From NCBI GenBank assembly GCA_937902665.1, contig CALELM010000093.1, positions 1 through 48,699 of the forward strand: a stretch of DNA of 48,699 nt. The letters run 5' to 3'. The stretch is from an uncultured Selenomonadaceae bacterium (GTDB taxonomy: Bacteria > Bacillota > Negativicutes > Selenomonadales > Selenomonadaceae). Shown piece by piece: positions 41,552-48,699 of the stretch. Position numbers and translations under genes: made by a program. Position 1 is the stretch's first letter, and each line of letters starts with the position of its first letter. A model generated the notes under the pieces. That model did not search any database. It had not been told where the DNA came from and saw only the letters and a list, made by a program, of their open reading frames with translations.

Positions 41552-41580
41552 AGTATATGAGATATAACTCATATATTCAA
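41552..41580 (-). promoter_or_regulatory. Promoter and palindromic operator of the HigBA-like pair
   Basis: TTGAAT, 17-bp spacer, TATACT on the minus strand. Inside the spacer lies a perfect inverted repeat ATATGAG-N6-CTCATAT (41555-41574). That position would let the antitoxin block RNA polymerase. Confidence 0.85.
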
Positions 41581-41694
41581 GTTGTTTATTCAAAATTTTG
41601 TTTGAATTGCGTGGCAAGTTACGTCAAAAAGGGATGTTGCACGTTGCATTTATGCGGAGCACCCCTTTTGCTCTCAATTCCTCCCTCAAGGCAT

Positions 41695-41727
41695 AAAAAA
41701 ACTGCCACACGCTTTCGCGTGCGGCAG
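41695..41727 (-). terminator. Terminator of the porin gene
   Basis: CTGCCGCACGC pairs with GCGTGTGGCAG around GAAA, followed by seven T in the minus direction. Confidence 0.93.
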
Positions 41728-41762
41728 CAGTTTTACCGATAGTATCGACCGAGCCTTGTTGA

Positions 41763-43022
41763 TTAGAACAAGAACTCAACACGACCCCAGAGGTGATCTG
41801 CATCGTAGTTGCCCTCGATTGCAGAACCCTTGTAGTACTTAGCGAGAACGCCGATGTTCTTGAACGGAGCCCAAGCAGCACCGAGTGCAACACCCTTCGT
41901 GCCACGGAGAGCATCATCGCCGTTTGCCATGAGGGAGCTCCAGAGACCGAACTGGCGGTATGCAATGTAAGCATTCCATGAACCCTTGACTGCAGGGTCA
42001 TAGTTGCCATACTGAACGCCAACCTGCCAAGAAGTACCATTCGCATCAACGCTCGTGTTATGAGCATAGCCAGCATAGATGTCAGCCAAGCCTACACGGT
42101 AGCCTGCATTGACAGACCAAATCTTTGCCGTGTCATCATGAGCAAACTCATTTGCAAACTGGAAGTCATCGTCAGAAACGAAGTTGTAGCCAGCACCAGC
42201 GTAGAAGCCCTCGCCGCCCTTGTCATACTGGACATTGATGCCATAAACACGACCATCGTTAAGACCCATCAAAGACTTATTAGCATTCAAGTTACCTACG
42301 TTAATCGTAGCCTTAACGTCCTTGCCGAACGTCAATGCAGCACCCGTGAAGTCCGTATCGAAGACCATACCGCGCTCGTTGACCGGATTGAGTTCCTGAC
42401 GACCGAGCTTCACCGTGAAGTTGTCGTAGTCGCCCTGTACCCAAGCACGCTTCATGGAAACGTTTGCGTTGGAACCGTTTGCATCGCCGTCCTTCTCGAA
42501 GTCCCAATCAGCATCGATACGAGCCTTTGCGAACCAGTGGTCGTTAATCTCAGCCTTTGGCTCGAGACGGAATACGAAACCATTGCCATGGCTCTTGATA
42601 TCCTCAAGACCAGACTCGCTGTACGTCGTAGTGCTGTACGTATACTCTACCTTGCCGTTCCAAGTAATCTTGTCGGAATACTTCTCGAGGTTGGATACGC
42701 GAACGCCGAGGTTGTTGAGCTCTTCGCTGAACTCAGCAGCGAGCTTGTCGAGCTGTGCCTTCTGTGCTGCATTGAGCTCTGCTTCCTTAGCCATAGCCTT
42801 AGCAACCATCTGAGCCATCTCGTAACGAGTGATGTTGCGCTCACCGCGGAACGTGTCATCACCATAACCATTGATAACGCCATCCTCAGCAAGCTGAGCA
42901 ACAGCATCGTATGCCCAATGATCTGCAGGAACATCGGCAAACGGATTTGCAGCTGCAAACGTCGTGGAAGCTGCGCCGACAACCAAAGCTGTCGTAAGTG
43001 CGGAAACCAAAGACTTCTTCAT
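41763..43022 (-). CDS. OmpM-type outer membrane porin with SLH domain
   Basis: A 419-aa protein with a cleavable signal peptide (MKKSLVSALTTALVVGAAS, likely cut near TTFAAA). An SLH domain spans about residues 27-80 (NPFADVPADHWAYDAVAQLA, DTFRGERNITRYEMAQMV), then a short coiled coil (about 80-118, AQKAQLDKLAAEFSEELNNL). A beta-barrel of about 300 residues follows, ending in VEFLF with terminal Phe, the insertion signal for the BAM machine. OmpM proteins of Negativicutes link the outer membrane to peptidoglycan through SLH binding to modified cell wall. The promoter and leader suggest strong expression. Confidence 0.94.
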   Translation of the reverse strand: MKKSLVSALTTALVVGAASTTFAAANPFADVPADHWAYDAVAQLAEDGVINGYGDDTFRGERNITRYEMAQMVAKAMAKEAELNAAQKAQLDKLAAEFSEELNNLGVRVSNLEKYSDKITWNGKVEYTYSTTTYSESGLEDIKSHGNGFVFRLEPKAEINDHWFAKARIDADWDFEKDGDANGSNANVSMKRAWVQGDYDNFTVKLGRQELNPVNERGMVFDTDFTGAALTFGKDVKATINVGNLNANKSLMGLNDGRVYGINVQYDKGGEGFYAGAGYNFVSDDDFQFANEFAHDDTAKIWSVNAGYRVGLADIYAGYAHNTSVDANGTSWQVGVQYGNYDPAVKGSWNAYIAYRQFGLWSSLMANGDDALRGTKGVALGAAWAPFKNIGVLAKYYKGSAIEGNYDADHLWGRVEFLF

Positions 43023-43136
43023 AAAGAATTCCTCCTATAAAATAAAGTTATTTCTTCTGTTCCAAAGAAGATGTCCCGTCCGCCAAGTGTCCATGTTTCC
43101 TTCGCTCTTGGAAGCACCGTTCCTTGAAACAACTGT

Positions 43137-43165
43137 ATCGTACCACATCCATTCAGCGAATGCAA
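43137..43165 (-). promoter_or_regulatory. Promoter of the porin gene
   Basis: TTGCAT, 17-bp spacer, TACGAT on the minus strand, giving a leader of about 107 nt that ends in an AGGAGGAATTC ribosome binding site. Confidence 0.75.
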
Positions 43166-43180
43166 GCCTATTTTTTAATT

Positions 43181-43220
43181 CTAATCTTTCTCTAATAAAA
43201 CTAAGCTTTCTCTAATAAAA
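43181..43220 (-). repeat. 20-bp tandem repeat upstream of the porin promoter
   Basis: Two copies of CTAA(T/G)CTTTCTCTAATAAAA in direct tandem, differing at one base. They start 16 bp upstream of the -35 box and span two helical turns each. AT-rich repeats here could be UP-like elements or regulator sites. That role is inference. Confidence 0.85.
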
Positions 43221-43283
43221 CCATGCAATTATGAACGTGACACTTTAAAAACTTGATAGATTTGAAAGATTTTTAAAGCACCT

Positions 43284-43324
43284 CTTTAAAAACTTGCTAT
43301 TTATGGAGTATTTTTATATACTCC
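43284..43324 (+). promoter_or_regulatory. Promoter and palindrome of the AAA/DUF4143 gene
   Basis: TTGCTA (43294), 17-bp spacer, TATACT (43317). A perfect 7-bp inverted repeat GGAGTAT-N6-ATACTCC covers the -10 box (43305-43324). The 13-mer CTTTAAAAACTTG including the -35 region is repeated 41 bp upstream at 43243. Confidence 0.75.
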
Positions 43325-43343
43325 GTATAAGAGGTGATACATT

Positions 43344-44543
43344 ATGATAGAACGCAAGCATTATTTAGAACAGCTTCTCCACTGGAAAGACCATGATGTC
43401 ATCAAGGTCGTAACTGGCGTAAGACGCTGTGGCAAGTCAACGATACTGAAGCTTTTTCGGGAGGAATTGCAAAAGGCAGGCGTGCCGGCAGAAAATATCC
43501 TATCCCTCAATCTGGAAGACTATGAAGGCATAGATATCACCCATTATCGCCAGCTTCTCCAATATTTCATGGACAGGCTCCAGCCCGCAGGAACAAACTA
43601 TATTTTCATTGATGAAGTCCAGCAAGTGGATGCCTTTGAAAAAGCCGTGGATGCTCTTTACGTCAAAGATAACTGCGACATTTACATAACAGGCTCTAAT
43701 TCCCAAATGTTGTCCGGAGAACTGGCTACGCTTCTTTCCGGTCGCTATGTACAGATAAAAATGCAGCCTCTTTCCTTTGCCGAGTATGTGTCCGTATATC
43801 CCAACCAAAGCCCAGAACGGCTTTATATGAAGTATTTGGAAAACGGCTCCTTTCCCTATGTCACGAACATTGCGGAGCAAGCTTATGTCAACCAGTATTT
43901 GAGCAGCATCTTGGACACGGTAATGCTAAAGGACATTATGGCAAGGAAAAAATGTCCCGATCAAAACCTGTTAAGAAAAATAACTAGATTTTTGTTTGAT
44001 AACATTGGCAATCTCTGTTCTGTCAAAAAAATTGCAGATACACTGACTTCCATGGGTACAAAAACCACAGTACCTACCATAGAGAAATACCTTTCTGCTT
44101 TGCAGGAGAGTTTTTTGTTCTACCAAGCAGAAAGATATGATGTAAAGGGCAAAGACTACCTAAAAACAGGCGGTAAATACTATGCTGCCGACATGGGTCT
44201 AAGAAAAACCGTGCTTGGCAACAAACTGGCAGATATGTGTCACATATTGGAAAATATCATTTTCTTGGAACTCAAGCGGCGTTGGGAAGATGTTTATGTC
44301 GGCAAGGTTGGCGATAAAGAAATAGACTTTGTAGTCATGCAGAATGGCGAGCCTTGCTATTATCAGGTAGCATATACCGTCATGGACAGCGATGGTTCCA
44401 TCCTGAAAAGGGAACTAGCCCCCTTAAAAAGCGTAAACGACTATTACCAACGCTATTTAATCACCATGGACATGATTCCGCCAACATCCTATGATGGAAT
44501 CAAGCAAGTATACGCACTGGATTGGCTTTTGGAACGTGCGTGA
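43344..44543 (+). CDS. AAA family ATPase with DUF4143 domain
   Basis: A 399-aa protein with an N-terminal P-loop domain (AAA_14 type): VVTGVRRCGKSTILKLF with K31 in Walker A, and NYIFIDEVQQV as Walker B near residue 95, then DIYITGSNSQML as sensor 1. The C-terminal DUF4143 half includes VGKVGDKEIDFVVMQNGEPCYYQVAY, which resembles a nuclease-like core (D-x-V). Such proteins are common, mobile and of unknown function. A GAGGTG box precedes ATG. A palindrome over its promoter suggests tight repression. Confidence 0.9.
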   Translation: MIERKHYLEQLLHWKDHDVIKVVTGVRRCGKSTILKLFREELQKAGVPAENILSLNLEDYEGIDITHYRQLLQYFMDRLQPAGTNYIFIDEVQQVDAFEKAVDALYVKDNCDIYITGSNSQMLSGELATLLSGRYVQIKMQPLSFAEYVSVYPNQSPERLYMKYLENGSFPYVTNIAEQAYVNQYLSSILDTVMLKDIMARKKCPDQNLLRKITRFLFDNIGNLCSVKKIADTLTSMGTKTTVPTIEKYLSALQESFLFYQAERYDVKGKDYLKTGGKYYAADMGLRKTVLGNKLADMCHILENIIFLELKRRWEDVYVGKVGDKEIDFVVMQNGEPCYYQVAYTVMDSDGSILKRELAPLKSVNDYYQRYLITMDMIPPTSYDGIKQVYALDWLLERA

Positions 44544-44563
44544 CCTCTTGTGCTTCCCTCTGA

Positions 44564-44592
44564 TTGACTTGCCCCTTCCCTTTCGATAGAAT
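44564..44592 (+). promoter_or_regulatory. Promoter of the small peptide gene
   Basis: TTGACT, 17-bp spacer, TAGAAT, 38 bp before the GTG start. Confidence 0.8.
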
Positions 44593-44630
44593 GAAACCGT
44601 TGCTCCCTCCAATCTGGCAACAGATGGGTG

Positions 44631-44735
44631 GTGAGTGCCATAGACATTCTAATTTCTTTTCTCGTTTCTGTTGCGGCAAGCGTAGTCGGCTACTACGTTT
44701 GCAAATGGTTAGACAGAAACTTCCGTAGCAACTAG
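44631..44735 (+). CDS. 34-aa hydrophobic peptide, candidate type I toxin
   Basis: GTG start (or the GTG one codon earlier) with GGTG upstream, encoding 34 residues. A single membrane segment (ILISFLVSVAASVVGYYV) is followed by a polar tail CKWLDRNFRSN. A hydrophobic helix and a charged KWLDR tail are the shape of Fst/TxpA-type type I toxins, and short peptides of this general form are common in gut Firmicutes. It has its own promoter, and a strong hairpin follows. On the opposite strand a promoter faces it, which could make an antisense antitoxin. Toxicity is inference. Confidence 0.65.
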   Translation: MSAIDILISFLVSVAASVVGYYVCKWLDRNFRSN

Positions 44736-44764
44736 CCTAGGCTTGCTCTTGCCTTGAAAGAGAA

Positions 44765-44799
44765 GACCCCCCGAAGATCGGCTATCTCTTCGGGGGGTC
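44765..44799. terminator. Bidirectional hairpin shared by the peptide mRNA and the opposing transcript
   Basis: A perfect 13-bp stem GACCCCCCGAAGA/TCTTCGGGGGGTC with a 9-nt loop. Weak T-rich sequence follows in both directions (ACTTATT on plus, CTTCTCTTT on minus). It can end both the peptide mRNA and transcripts arriving from treC or the antisense promoter. Confidence 0.85.
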
Positions 44800-44836
44800 A
44801 CTTATTGTGCCTTAGACTTAATTTCTCTTCTCGGCT
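44765..44836 (-). ncRNA. Candidate antisense RNA to the 34-aa peptide mRNA
   Basis: Inferred from the promoter at 44843-44871 and the hairpin at 44765-44799: a transcript of about 70 nt that would pair with the 3' end of the peptide mRNA. Its 5' end begins at the direct repeat TCGGCTA (44831), whose other copies are in the peptide ORF (44686) and in the hairpin loop (44778). There is no expression evidence. Confidence 0.35.
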
Positions 44837-44842
44837 ACGTTT

Positions 44843-44871
44843 AGTTTATCACGCCACTGCAACGATTGCAA
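44843..44871 (-). promoter_or_regulatory. Minus-strand promoter facing the small peptide gene
   Basis: TTGCAA, 17-bp spacer, TAAACT, located after the treC stop so it cannot serve treC. It points at the hairpin and the peptide gene. Confidence 0.5.
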
Positions 44872-44901
44872 TCCTTTCCGCAAAGCAATGCTAAGAGCCT
44901 G

Positions 44902-46545
44902 TCAATCCTTCCATACAGCAATGACTTCATAGGGGCGAAGTTCTTCCTCAATGCCTGCATAGTTTCCAAGGAGTTTTTCAAAGCCCTCCTGCAAGGACTG
45001 TGCCAGCTCTGCACCGAAAGCTGCCCTGCCCCCTGTCAGGTTGCAGAAAACCAGAAGCTCCTTTTCGCCAAGCCTCCTGCGGTACGCAAGCACCTCTGCC
45101 CGCTCCTTTTCCAAGAATTCAATCGTTCCATCGGAAATAATTTCCTGCTCCTTGCGGAGGGATATCAGCCGGCGATAAAAGTTCCAAACGGAATCCTCGT
45201 CTGCCCTTTCCTTTTCCGTATTGATTTCCGTGAAGTTTTCCGGAATCGAAAGCCAAGGCTCTGCCGAGGAAAAACCGGCATGCTCGCCGTCCGTCCACTG
45301 CATAGGGGTTCTGGAGTTATCTCTGGAGCGTTCCGCCAGTACCGAAAGGGACTCTTCCTGCGTCATTCCGCCCTCGCAGAGGATCTTGAAATAATTCAGG
45401 CTCTCCACATCCTTGTACTTGCCAATCTCCTTGTAATGAGGATTCGTCATACCGATTTCCTCGCCTTGGTAAATGTACGGCGTTCCTCGCATCAGATGGA
45501 TTGCCGCCGCCAGCATCTTTGCTGACTCCTTGCGGTACTTGCCATCATCACCAAGACGAGAAACGATTCTCGGCTGGTCGTGGTTGCACCAAAAGAGCGC
45601 ATTCCAGCCGCCGCCCTCCTGCATCCCGCACTGCCAGTCCTCGAAGATATGCTTCAATGCCATGAGGTCAGGCTTCATCAGCTTCCACTTGTCCCCGTCC
45701 TTGTAATCCACCTTCAGATGATGGAAACTGAACGTCATGGAAAGCTCCTTCTCCTCCGGATTGGAATAGCGGATACAGTTTTCGATACTGGTCGAGGACA
45801 TCTCGCCCACCGTGACCATGCCTTCAATGCCGGCATCACGCACAAGCTCCTTCAAGAACTCATGAACGTGGCGACCATCGGTATAGAACCTGCGTCCGTC
45901 TCCTTTCAGATCGTCCTCAAAGACCTCCGGCTTGGAAATAAGATTCACAACATCAAAGCGGAAGCCTGCTATCCCCTTTTCCTTCCAGAACCGCAGGATA
46001 TCCTTCAATTCCTCCCGTACCTTCGGATTCTCCCAGTTGAGGTCTGCCTGCGTCACGTCAAACAGGTGCAAATACCACTTGCCAAGCTGCGGCAGATATT
46101 CCCACGCAGAGCCGCCGAACTTCGACACCCAGTTGGTCGGAACAGTTTCCGGATTTCCTTCCTTAAAAATGTAGTAGTCCTGATAAGCCTTGTCCCCTGC
46201 CAGAGCCTTCTGGAACCATGCATGCTCCGTTGAGGTATGGTTGAACACCATGTCAAACATCAAGCCGATTCCCTTGGCATCTGCTTTTGCAATCAGCTCC
46301 TCCAAGTCCTCCATCGTCCCAAAGCGGGGATCTATGCTCCGATAGTCAGCCACGTCATAGCCATTATCCCGCTGTGGTGAGGGGAAGAACGGTGTCAGCC
46401 AAAGATAATCCACGCCAAGCTCGCCCAGATAGTCCAGTTTCTCTATAATTCCTCGAAGGTCTCCCAAGCCATCCCCATTGGAATCCTTGAATGACTTCGG
46501 ATAAATCTGGTAAACCACCTTGTTCCTGAACGTATTCATCATCAT
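44902..46545 (-). CDS. treC: Trehalose-6-phosphate hydrolase (alpha,alpha-phosphotrehalase), GH13
   Basis: A 547-aa cytoplasmic GH13 enzyme that splits trehalose-6-phosphate into glucose and glucose-6-phosphate. It starts KVVYQIYPKSFKDSNGDGLGD, with FDMVFNHTS (region I), FRFDVVN with nucleophile D198, VGEMS with acid E248, and CNHDQPR with D323, the transition-state stabiliser. A C-terminal beta domain follows. The first of three successive ATG codons is given; the GGAGGAAGA box fits the second or third equally well. It lies 24 bp after the PTS gene, which makes trehalose the most likely substrate over other alpha-glucosides. Confidence 0.92.
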   Translation of the reverse strand: MMMNTFRNKVVYQIYPKSFKDSNGDGLGDLRGIIEKLDYLGELGVDYLWLTPFFPSPQRDNGYDVADYRSIDPRFGTMEDLEELIAKADAKGIGLMFDMVFNHTSTEHAWFQKALAGDKAYQDYYIFKEGNPETVPTNWVSKFGGSAWEYLPQLGKWYLHLFDVTQADLNWENPKVREELKDILRFWKEKGIAGFRFDVVNLISKPEVFEDDLKGDGRRFYTDGRHVHEFLKELVRDAGIEGMVTVGEMSSTSIENCIRYSNPEEKELSMTFSFHHLKVDYKDGDKWKLMKPDLMALKHIFEDWQCGMQEGGGWNALFWCNHDQPRIVSRLGDDGKYRKESAKMLAAAIHLMRGTPYIYQGEEIGMTNPHYKEIGKYKDVESLNYFKILCEGGMTQEESLSVLAERSRDNSRTPMQWTDGEHAGFSSAEPWLSIPENFTEINTEKERADEDSVWNFYRRLISLRKEQEIISDGTIEFLEKERAEVLAYRRRLGEKELLVFCNLTGGRAAFGAELAQSLQEGFEKLLGNYAGIEEELRPYEVIAVWKD

Positions 46546-46569
46546 TCTTCCTCCGACTCTTGTATATTA

Positions 46570-48489
46570 TTAGGAAAGAATTGCAACGATGTTCTTTCCT
46601 GCTTCCACAGTTCCCTTCGCACGAACCTCCAGCGACTGCTTCGATCCCTTCTGCGTCCTTACGAAAATAACTGCATCAGAGTGACCTGCTGCCTTGATTT
46701 TTGCCGAGTCAAAGCGAAGGATTGGATCGCCTGCCGAAACCCTGTCGCCTTCCTTGACCAAGTACGCAAAGCCATCACCCTTCATGGAAACTGTATCCAA
46801 ACCGACATGAATCAAAATTTCTGTACCATCGGAAAGCCTCATGCCAACTGCATGGCGGGATTCTTCCATCAATACTGCAATCACGCCATCCGCAGGAGCA
46901 AGTACCGTATCACCCACTGGGCTAATGGCAAAGCCATCTCCTACCATACCCTCAGAGAAAACGCCGTCCTTCAATTCCTTCAAAGCGATTGCCTTGCCGG
47001 AAACATGAGCCTTGAACTCCACAGGAGCGCCTGCATCTACCACTGCCTCATCTGCTTCTGCTTCCACAACTACCTGATCGATTCCCTTACGTTTTCCGAC
47101 AACAACCGTCAGAACGAACGGAACAGCGATCGCAATCAGCATACTGAGAGCAAAGGTCGGCATATATTGCGGCTGAATGGAAAGAATACCGGGGATACCG
47201 CCAACGCCGATAGCGTTTGCTGTCGTGGAAGTGGACACGCAGAGGATTGCCGCAATAGCAGAACCCGTCATGCCGCAGAAGAATGGGAATACATATTTCA
47301 AGTTGACACCGAACATTGCCGGCTCAGTAACACCGAGATAACAGGAGATACATGCAGGAACATTGACTTCCTGCGCCTCTGCATTTTTCTTCTGGAGGAA
47401 AATCATGCCGAGAACCGCAGAACCCTGCGCAATGTTGGAAAGCGCGATCATTGGCCAGAGCATCGTGCCGTGGTAATCCGCAATCAACTGGAGGTCGATT
47501 GCATTCGTCATGTGGTGCAAGCCCGTGATAACGAGCGGAGCGTAGATAAAGCCAAAAACTGCTGCAAAGATTGCTTGGAAAGAACCTGTAATACCGGAGA
47601 ACACAACGCTAGAAATCACAGAACCGATAGCCCAGCCGATAGGACCGAGGACGAAATGCGCTGCAATAACAGCCAAGAGCAAGCTGCAGAACGGAACAAC
47701 GATCATCGAAATCACAGGAGGCGTAATCTTGCGGAAAAACTTCTCCAAGTAAACCAAGGTGAATGCCGCAAGGATTGCCGGAATGACCTGTGCCTGATAA
47801 CCGATCATCTGCACCGTGAATGCCCCGAAGTCCCAAACAGGAATCTTGTCTGCCGGAGTCCCTGCTACGGCATAAGCGTTCAGGAGCTGTCCGGATACCA
47901 AGGTAAGACCAAGAACGATACCGAGCATCTGCGTTGTCCCCATCTTCTTCGTCACGGACCAGCAGATACCAACTGGCAGCATGTGGAACACCGCCTCACC
48001 AATCAGCCAAAGGAACTTGTCAATGCCTGCCCAAAAAACGCTGATCTCTACCAAAGTCTTGGTGCCGTTCTCAAAAAGATACAGGGCATCAATACAGTTA
48101 CGGAAACCGAGAATCAAACCACCGCAGATGATGGCAGGAATGATAGGAGCAAAAATCTCCGCAATCACCGCAATCGCCCGCTGCAAAGCATTTTGGTTCT
48201 GCTTCGCCGCTTTCTTTACCTCATCCTTGGAAACGCCCTCCACACCGGCAACAGCAACAAAATCATTGTAGAAATCCGCCACCGTGTTTCCGATGATGAC
48301 CTGAAACTGCCCCGCCTGCGTGAAGCTTCCCTTGACTACCTTCATCGCTTCGATCGCCTTGATATCCGCCTTTGACGGATCCCCCAAGACAAAACGCATT
48401 CTTGTCATGCAATGAGAAACCGCTGCGATGTTGCTCTTGCCGCCGACAAGCTTCAAAAGCTCCTCGGCATCTCTCGTGTACTTGCCCAT
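46570..48489 (-). CDS. treP: PTS trehalose-type transporter, EIIBCA
   Basis: A 639-aa fused phosphotransferase permease that imports and phosphorylates trehalose. The EIIB domain (1 to about 90) has the phosphorylated Cys in SHCMTRMRF (C27). A membrane EIIC with about ten segments follows (about 100-460, including GVTEPAMFGVNLKY). The EIIA domain (about 500-639) carries ILIHVGLDTVSM with the phospho-His. A fused EIIA is not universal in trehalose permeases. ATG 48489 has GGAGG upstream; the 24-codon extension overlaps an operator and is rejected. It is the first gene of a two-gene operon with treC. Confidence 0.9.
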   Translation of the reverse strand: MGKYTRDAEELLKLVGGKSNIAAVSHCMTRMRFVLGDPSKADIKAIEAMKVVKGSFTQAGQFQVIIGNTVADFYNDFVAVAGVEGVSKDEVKKAAKQNQNALQRAIAVIAEIFAPIIPAIICGGLILGFRNCIDALYLFENGTKTLVEISVFWAGIDKFLWLIGEAVFHMLPVGICWSVTKKMGTTQMLGIVLGLTLVSGQLLNAYAVAGTPADKIPVWDFGAFTVQMIGYQAQVIPAILAAFTLVYLEKFFRKITPPVISMIVVPFCSLLLAVIAAHFVLGPIGWAIGSVISSVVFSGITGSFQAIFAAVFGFIYAPLVITGLHHMTNAIDLQLIADYHGTMLWPMIALSNIAQGSAVLGMIFLQKKNAEAQEVNVPACISCYLGVTEPAMFGVNLKYVFPFFCGMTGSAIAAILCVSTSTTANAIGVGGIPGILSIQPQYMPTFALSMLIAIAVPFVLTVVVGKRKGIDQVVVEAEADEAVVDAGAPVEFKAHVSGKAIALKELKDGVFSEGMVGDGFAISPVGDTVLAPADGVIAVLMEESRHAVGMRLSDGTEILIHVGLDTVSMKGDGFAYLVKEGDRVSAGDPILRFDSAKIKAAGHSDAVIFVRTQKGSKQSLEVRAKGTVEAGKNIVAILS

Positions 48490-48509
48490 CTCTCTTACCT
48501 CCAAATTAA

Positions 48510-48561
48510 CTTGTTTGAACAACCTTGACTTATTTATACCACACTTGTTCAAACAAGTCAA
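48510..48561 (-). promoter_or_regulatory. tre operon promoter with two palindromic operators
   Basis: TTGACT (48556-48561), 17-bp spacer, TATAAA (48533-48538) on the minus strand. One perfect palindrome, CTTGTTCAAACAAG (48544-48557), fills the spacer. A near copy, CTTGTTTGAACAAC (48510-48523), lies about 15 bp downstream of the -10 box. Two operators at this spacing suggest a GntR-type (TreR-like) repressor; its gene is not in the window. Confidence 0.85.
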
Positions 48562-48610
48562 TACTTTTTTTCTTGCTTTTACATAAATTTCTTATTTTGA
48601 TAATTTTCTG

Positions 48611-48699
48611 ATAACGAAGCTAAAACGTCCCCTTCTTCAACAGATTTCTGTAAGTGGGGGAAGCCAAATTTTAACAAGCGGTGAGCAAACTTTCGCTTC
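48611..48699 (-). repeat. Dispersed repeat, copy C, cut by the window end
   Basis: Inverted relative to copies A, B and D. Starts TAACGAAGCTAAAACGTCCCC and holds CTTCTTCAACAGATTTCTGTAAG, then AATTTTAACAAGCGGTGAG. The hairpin loop is AAAT where others have CAAG, but the stem CAG/CTG is kept. The remaining end lies beyond base 48699. Confidence 0.88.

Noticed and set aside
46681..48375. A 564-codon plus-strand frame opposite the PTS gene
   Set aside because: Contained within treP antisense, with low-complexity charged composition and no recognisable domain.

Overview
The window looks like a chromosomal segment from a diderm firmicute of the Negativicutes, most likely a Selenomonadaceae member (Selenomonas/Mitsuokella-like). 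Three things point there. A gene at 41763-43022 encodes an OmpM-type outer-membrane porin with an SLH domain, a coiled coil and a beta-barrel ending in Phe. The heat-shock operon has the Firmicutes order hrcA-grpE-dnaK-dnaJ behind a perfect CIRCE operator. NirJ1/NirJ2 radical SAM proteins sit beside a four-gene 2-oxoacid:ferredoxin oxidoreductase. No rRNA, CRISPR array, prophage or transposase gene is visible.

Layout. 1-4279: class I heat-shock operon, minus strand, dnaJ cut by the window edge. 4302-9633: a YjfB-like small protein, a putative metalloprotease and sbcDC. 9699-11861: a small accessory patch with a 55-codon ORF, an intact GIY-YIG nuclease with a DUF4357-like tail, the last 50 codons of a cytosine-5 DNA methyltransferase cut off exactly at a dispersed repeat, and a PPP-type phosphatase. 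11899-13619: tRNA-Glu(CUC), a repeat copy, a TauE/SafE exporter and a YbjN-like protein. 13730-16582: korDABC with promoter and terminator. 16653-18963: a membrane coiled-coil protein, an SLC13 anion transporter and a 70-aa orphan. 19225-23151: PHP phosphatase, HAD phosphatase, nirJ2, nirJ1. 23284-24719: a repeat copy, tRNA-Arg(ACG), an unknown protein, a structured non-coding stretch and tRNA-Tyr(GUA).

24743-38770 is the division and cell wall (dcw) cluster, read leftward: mraZ-rsmH-ftsL, then a terminator and new promoter, then murE-murF-mraY-murD-murG-murC-ddl-ftsQ-DUF881-sbp-ftsZ. ftsI, ftsW, murB and ftsA are absent from their usual slots. MraZ boxes lie upstream of mraZ. 38905-40425: a NodB-type deacetylase and an Lgt-like membrane protein lacking the usual Lgt signature. 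40537-41580: a DUF1858 protein and a HigBA-type toxin-antitoxin pair with a palindromic operator in its promoter. 41763-44543: the porin and an AAA/DUF4143 ATPase. 44564-44871: a candidate type I toxin-antitoxin locus, described here for the first time as far as I can tell: a 34-aa hydrophobic peptide gene, a converging antisense promoter, a shared bidirectional hairpin and three copies of a short direct repeat. 44902-48561: trehalose uptake and hydrolysis (PTS EIIBCA plus trehalose-6-phosphate hydrolase) under a promoter with two palindromic operators.

A dispersed non-coding repeat of about 135 bp occurs four times (10929, 12094, 23284 and, inverted, at the right edge from 48611). Its hairpins are kept despite sequence changes. 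Many genes start with GTG or TTG; starts were chosen by ribosome-binding-site spacing and family N-termini.
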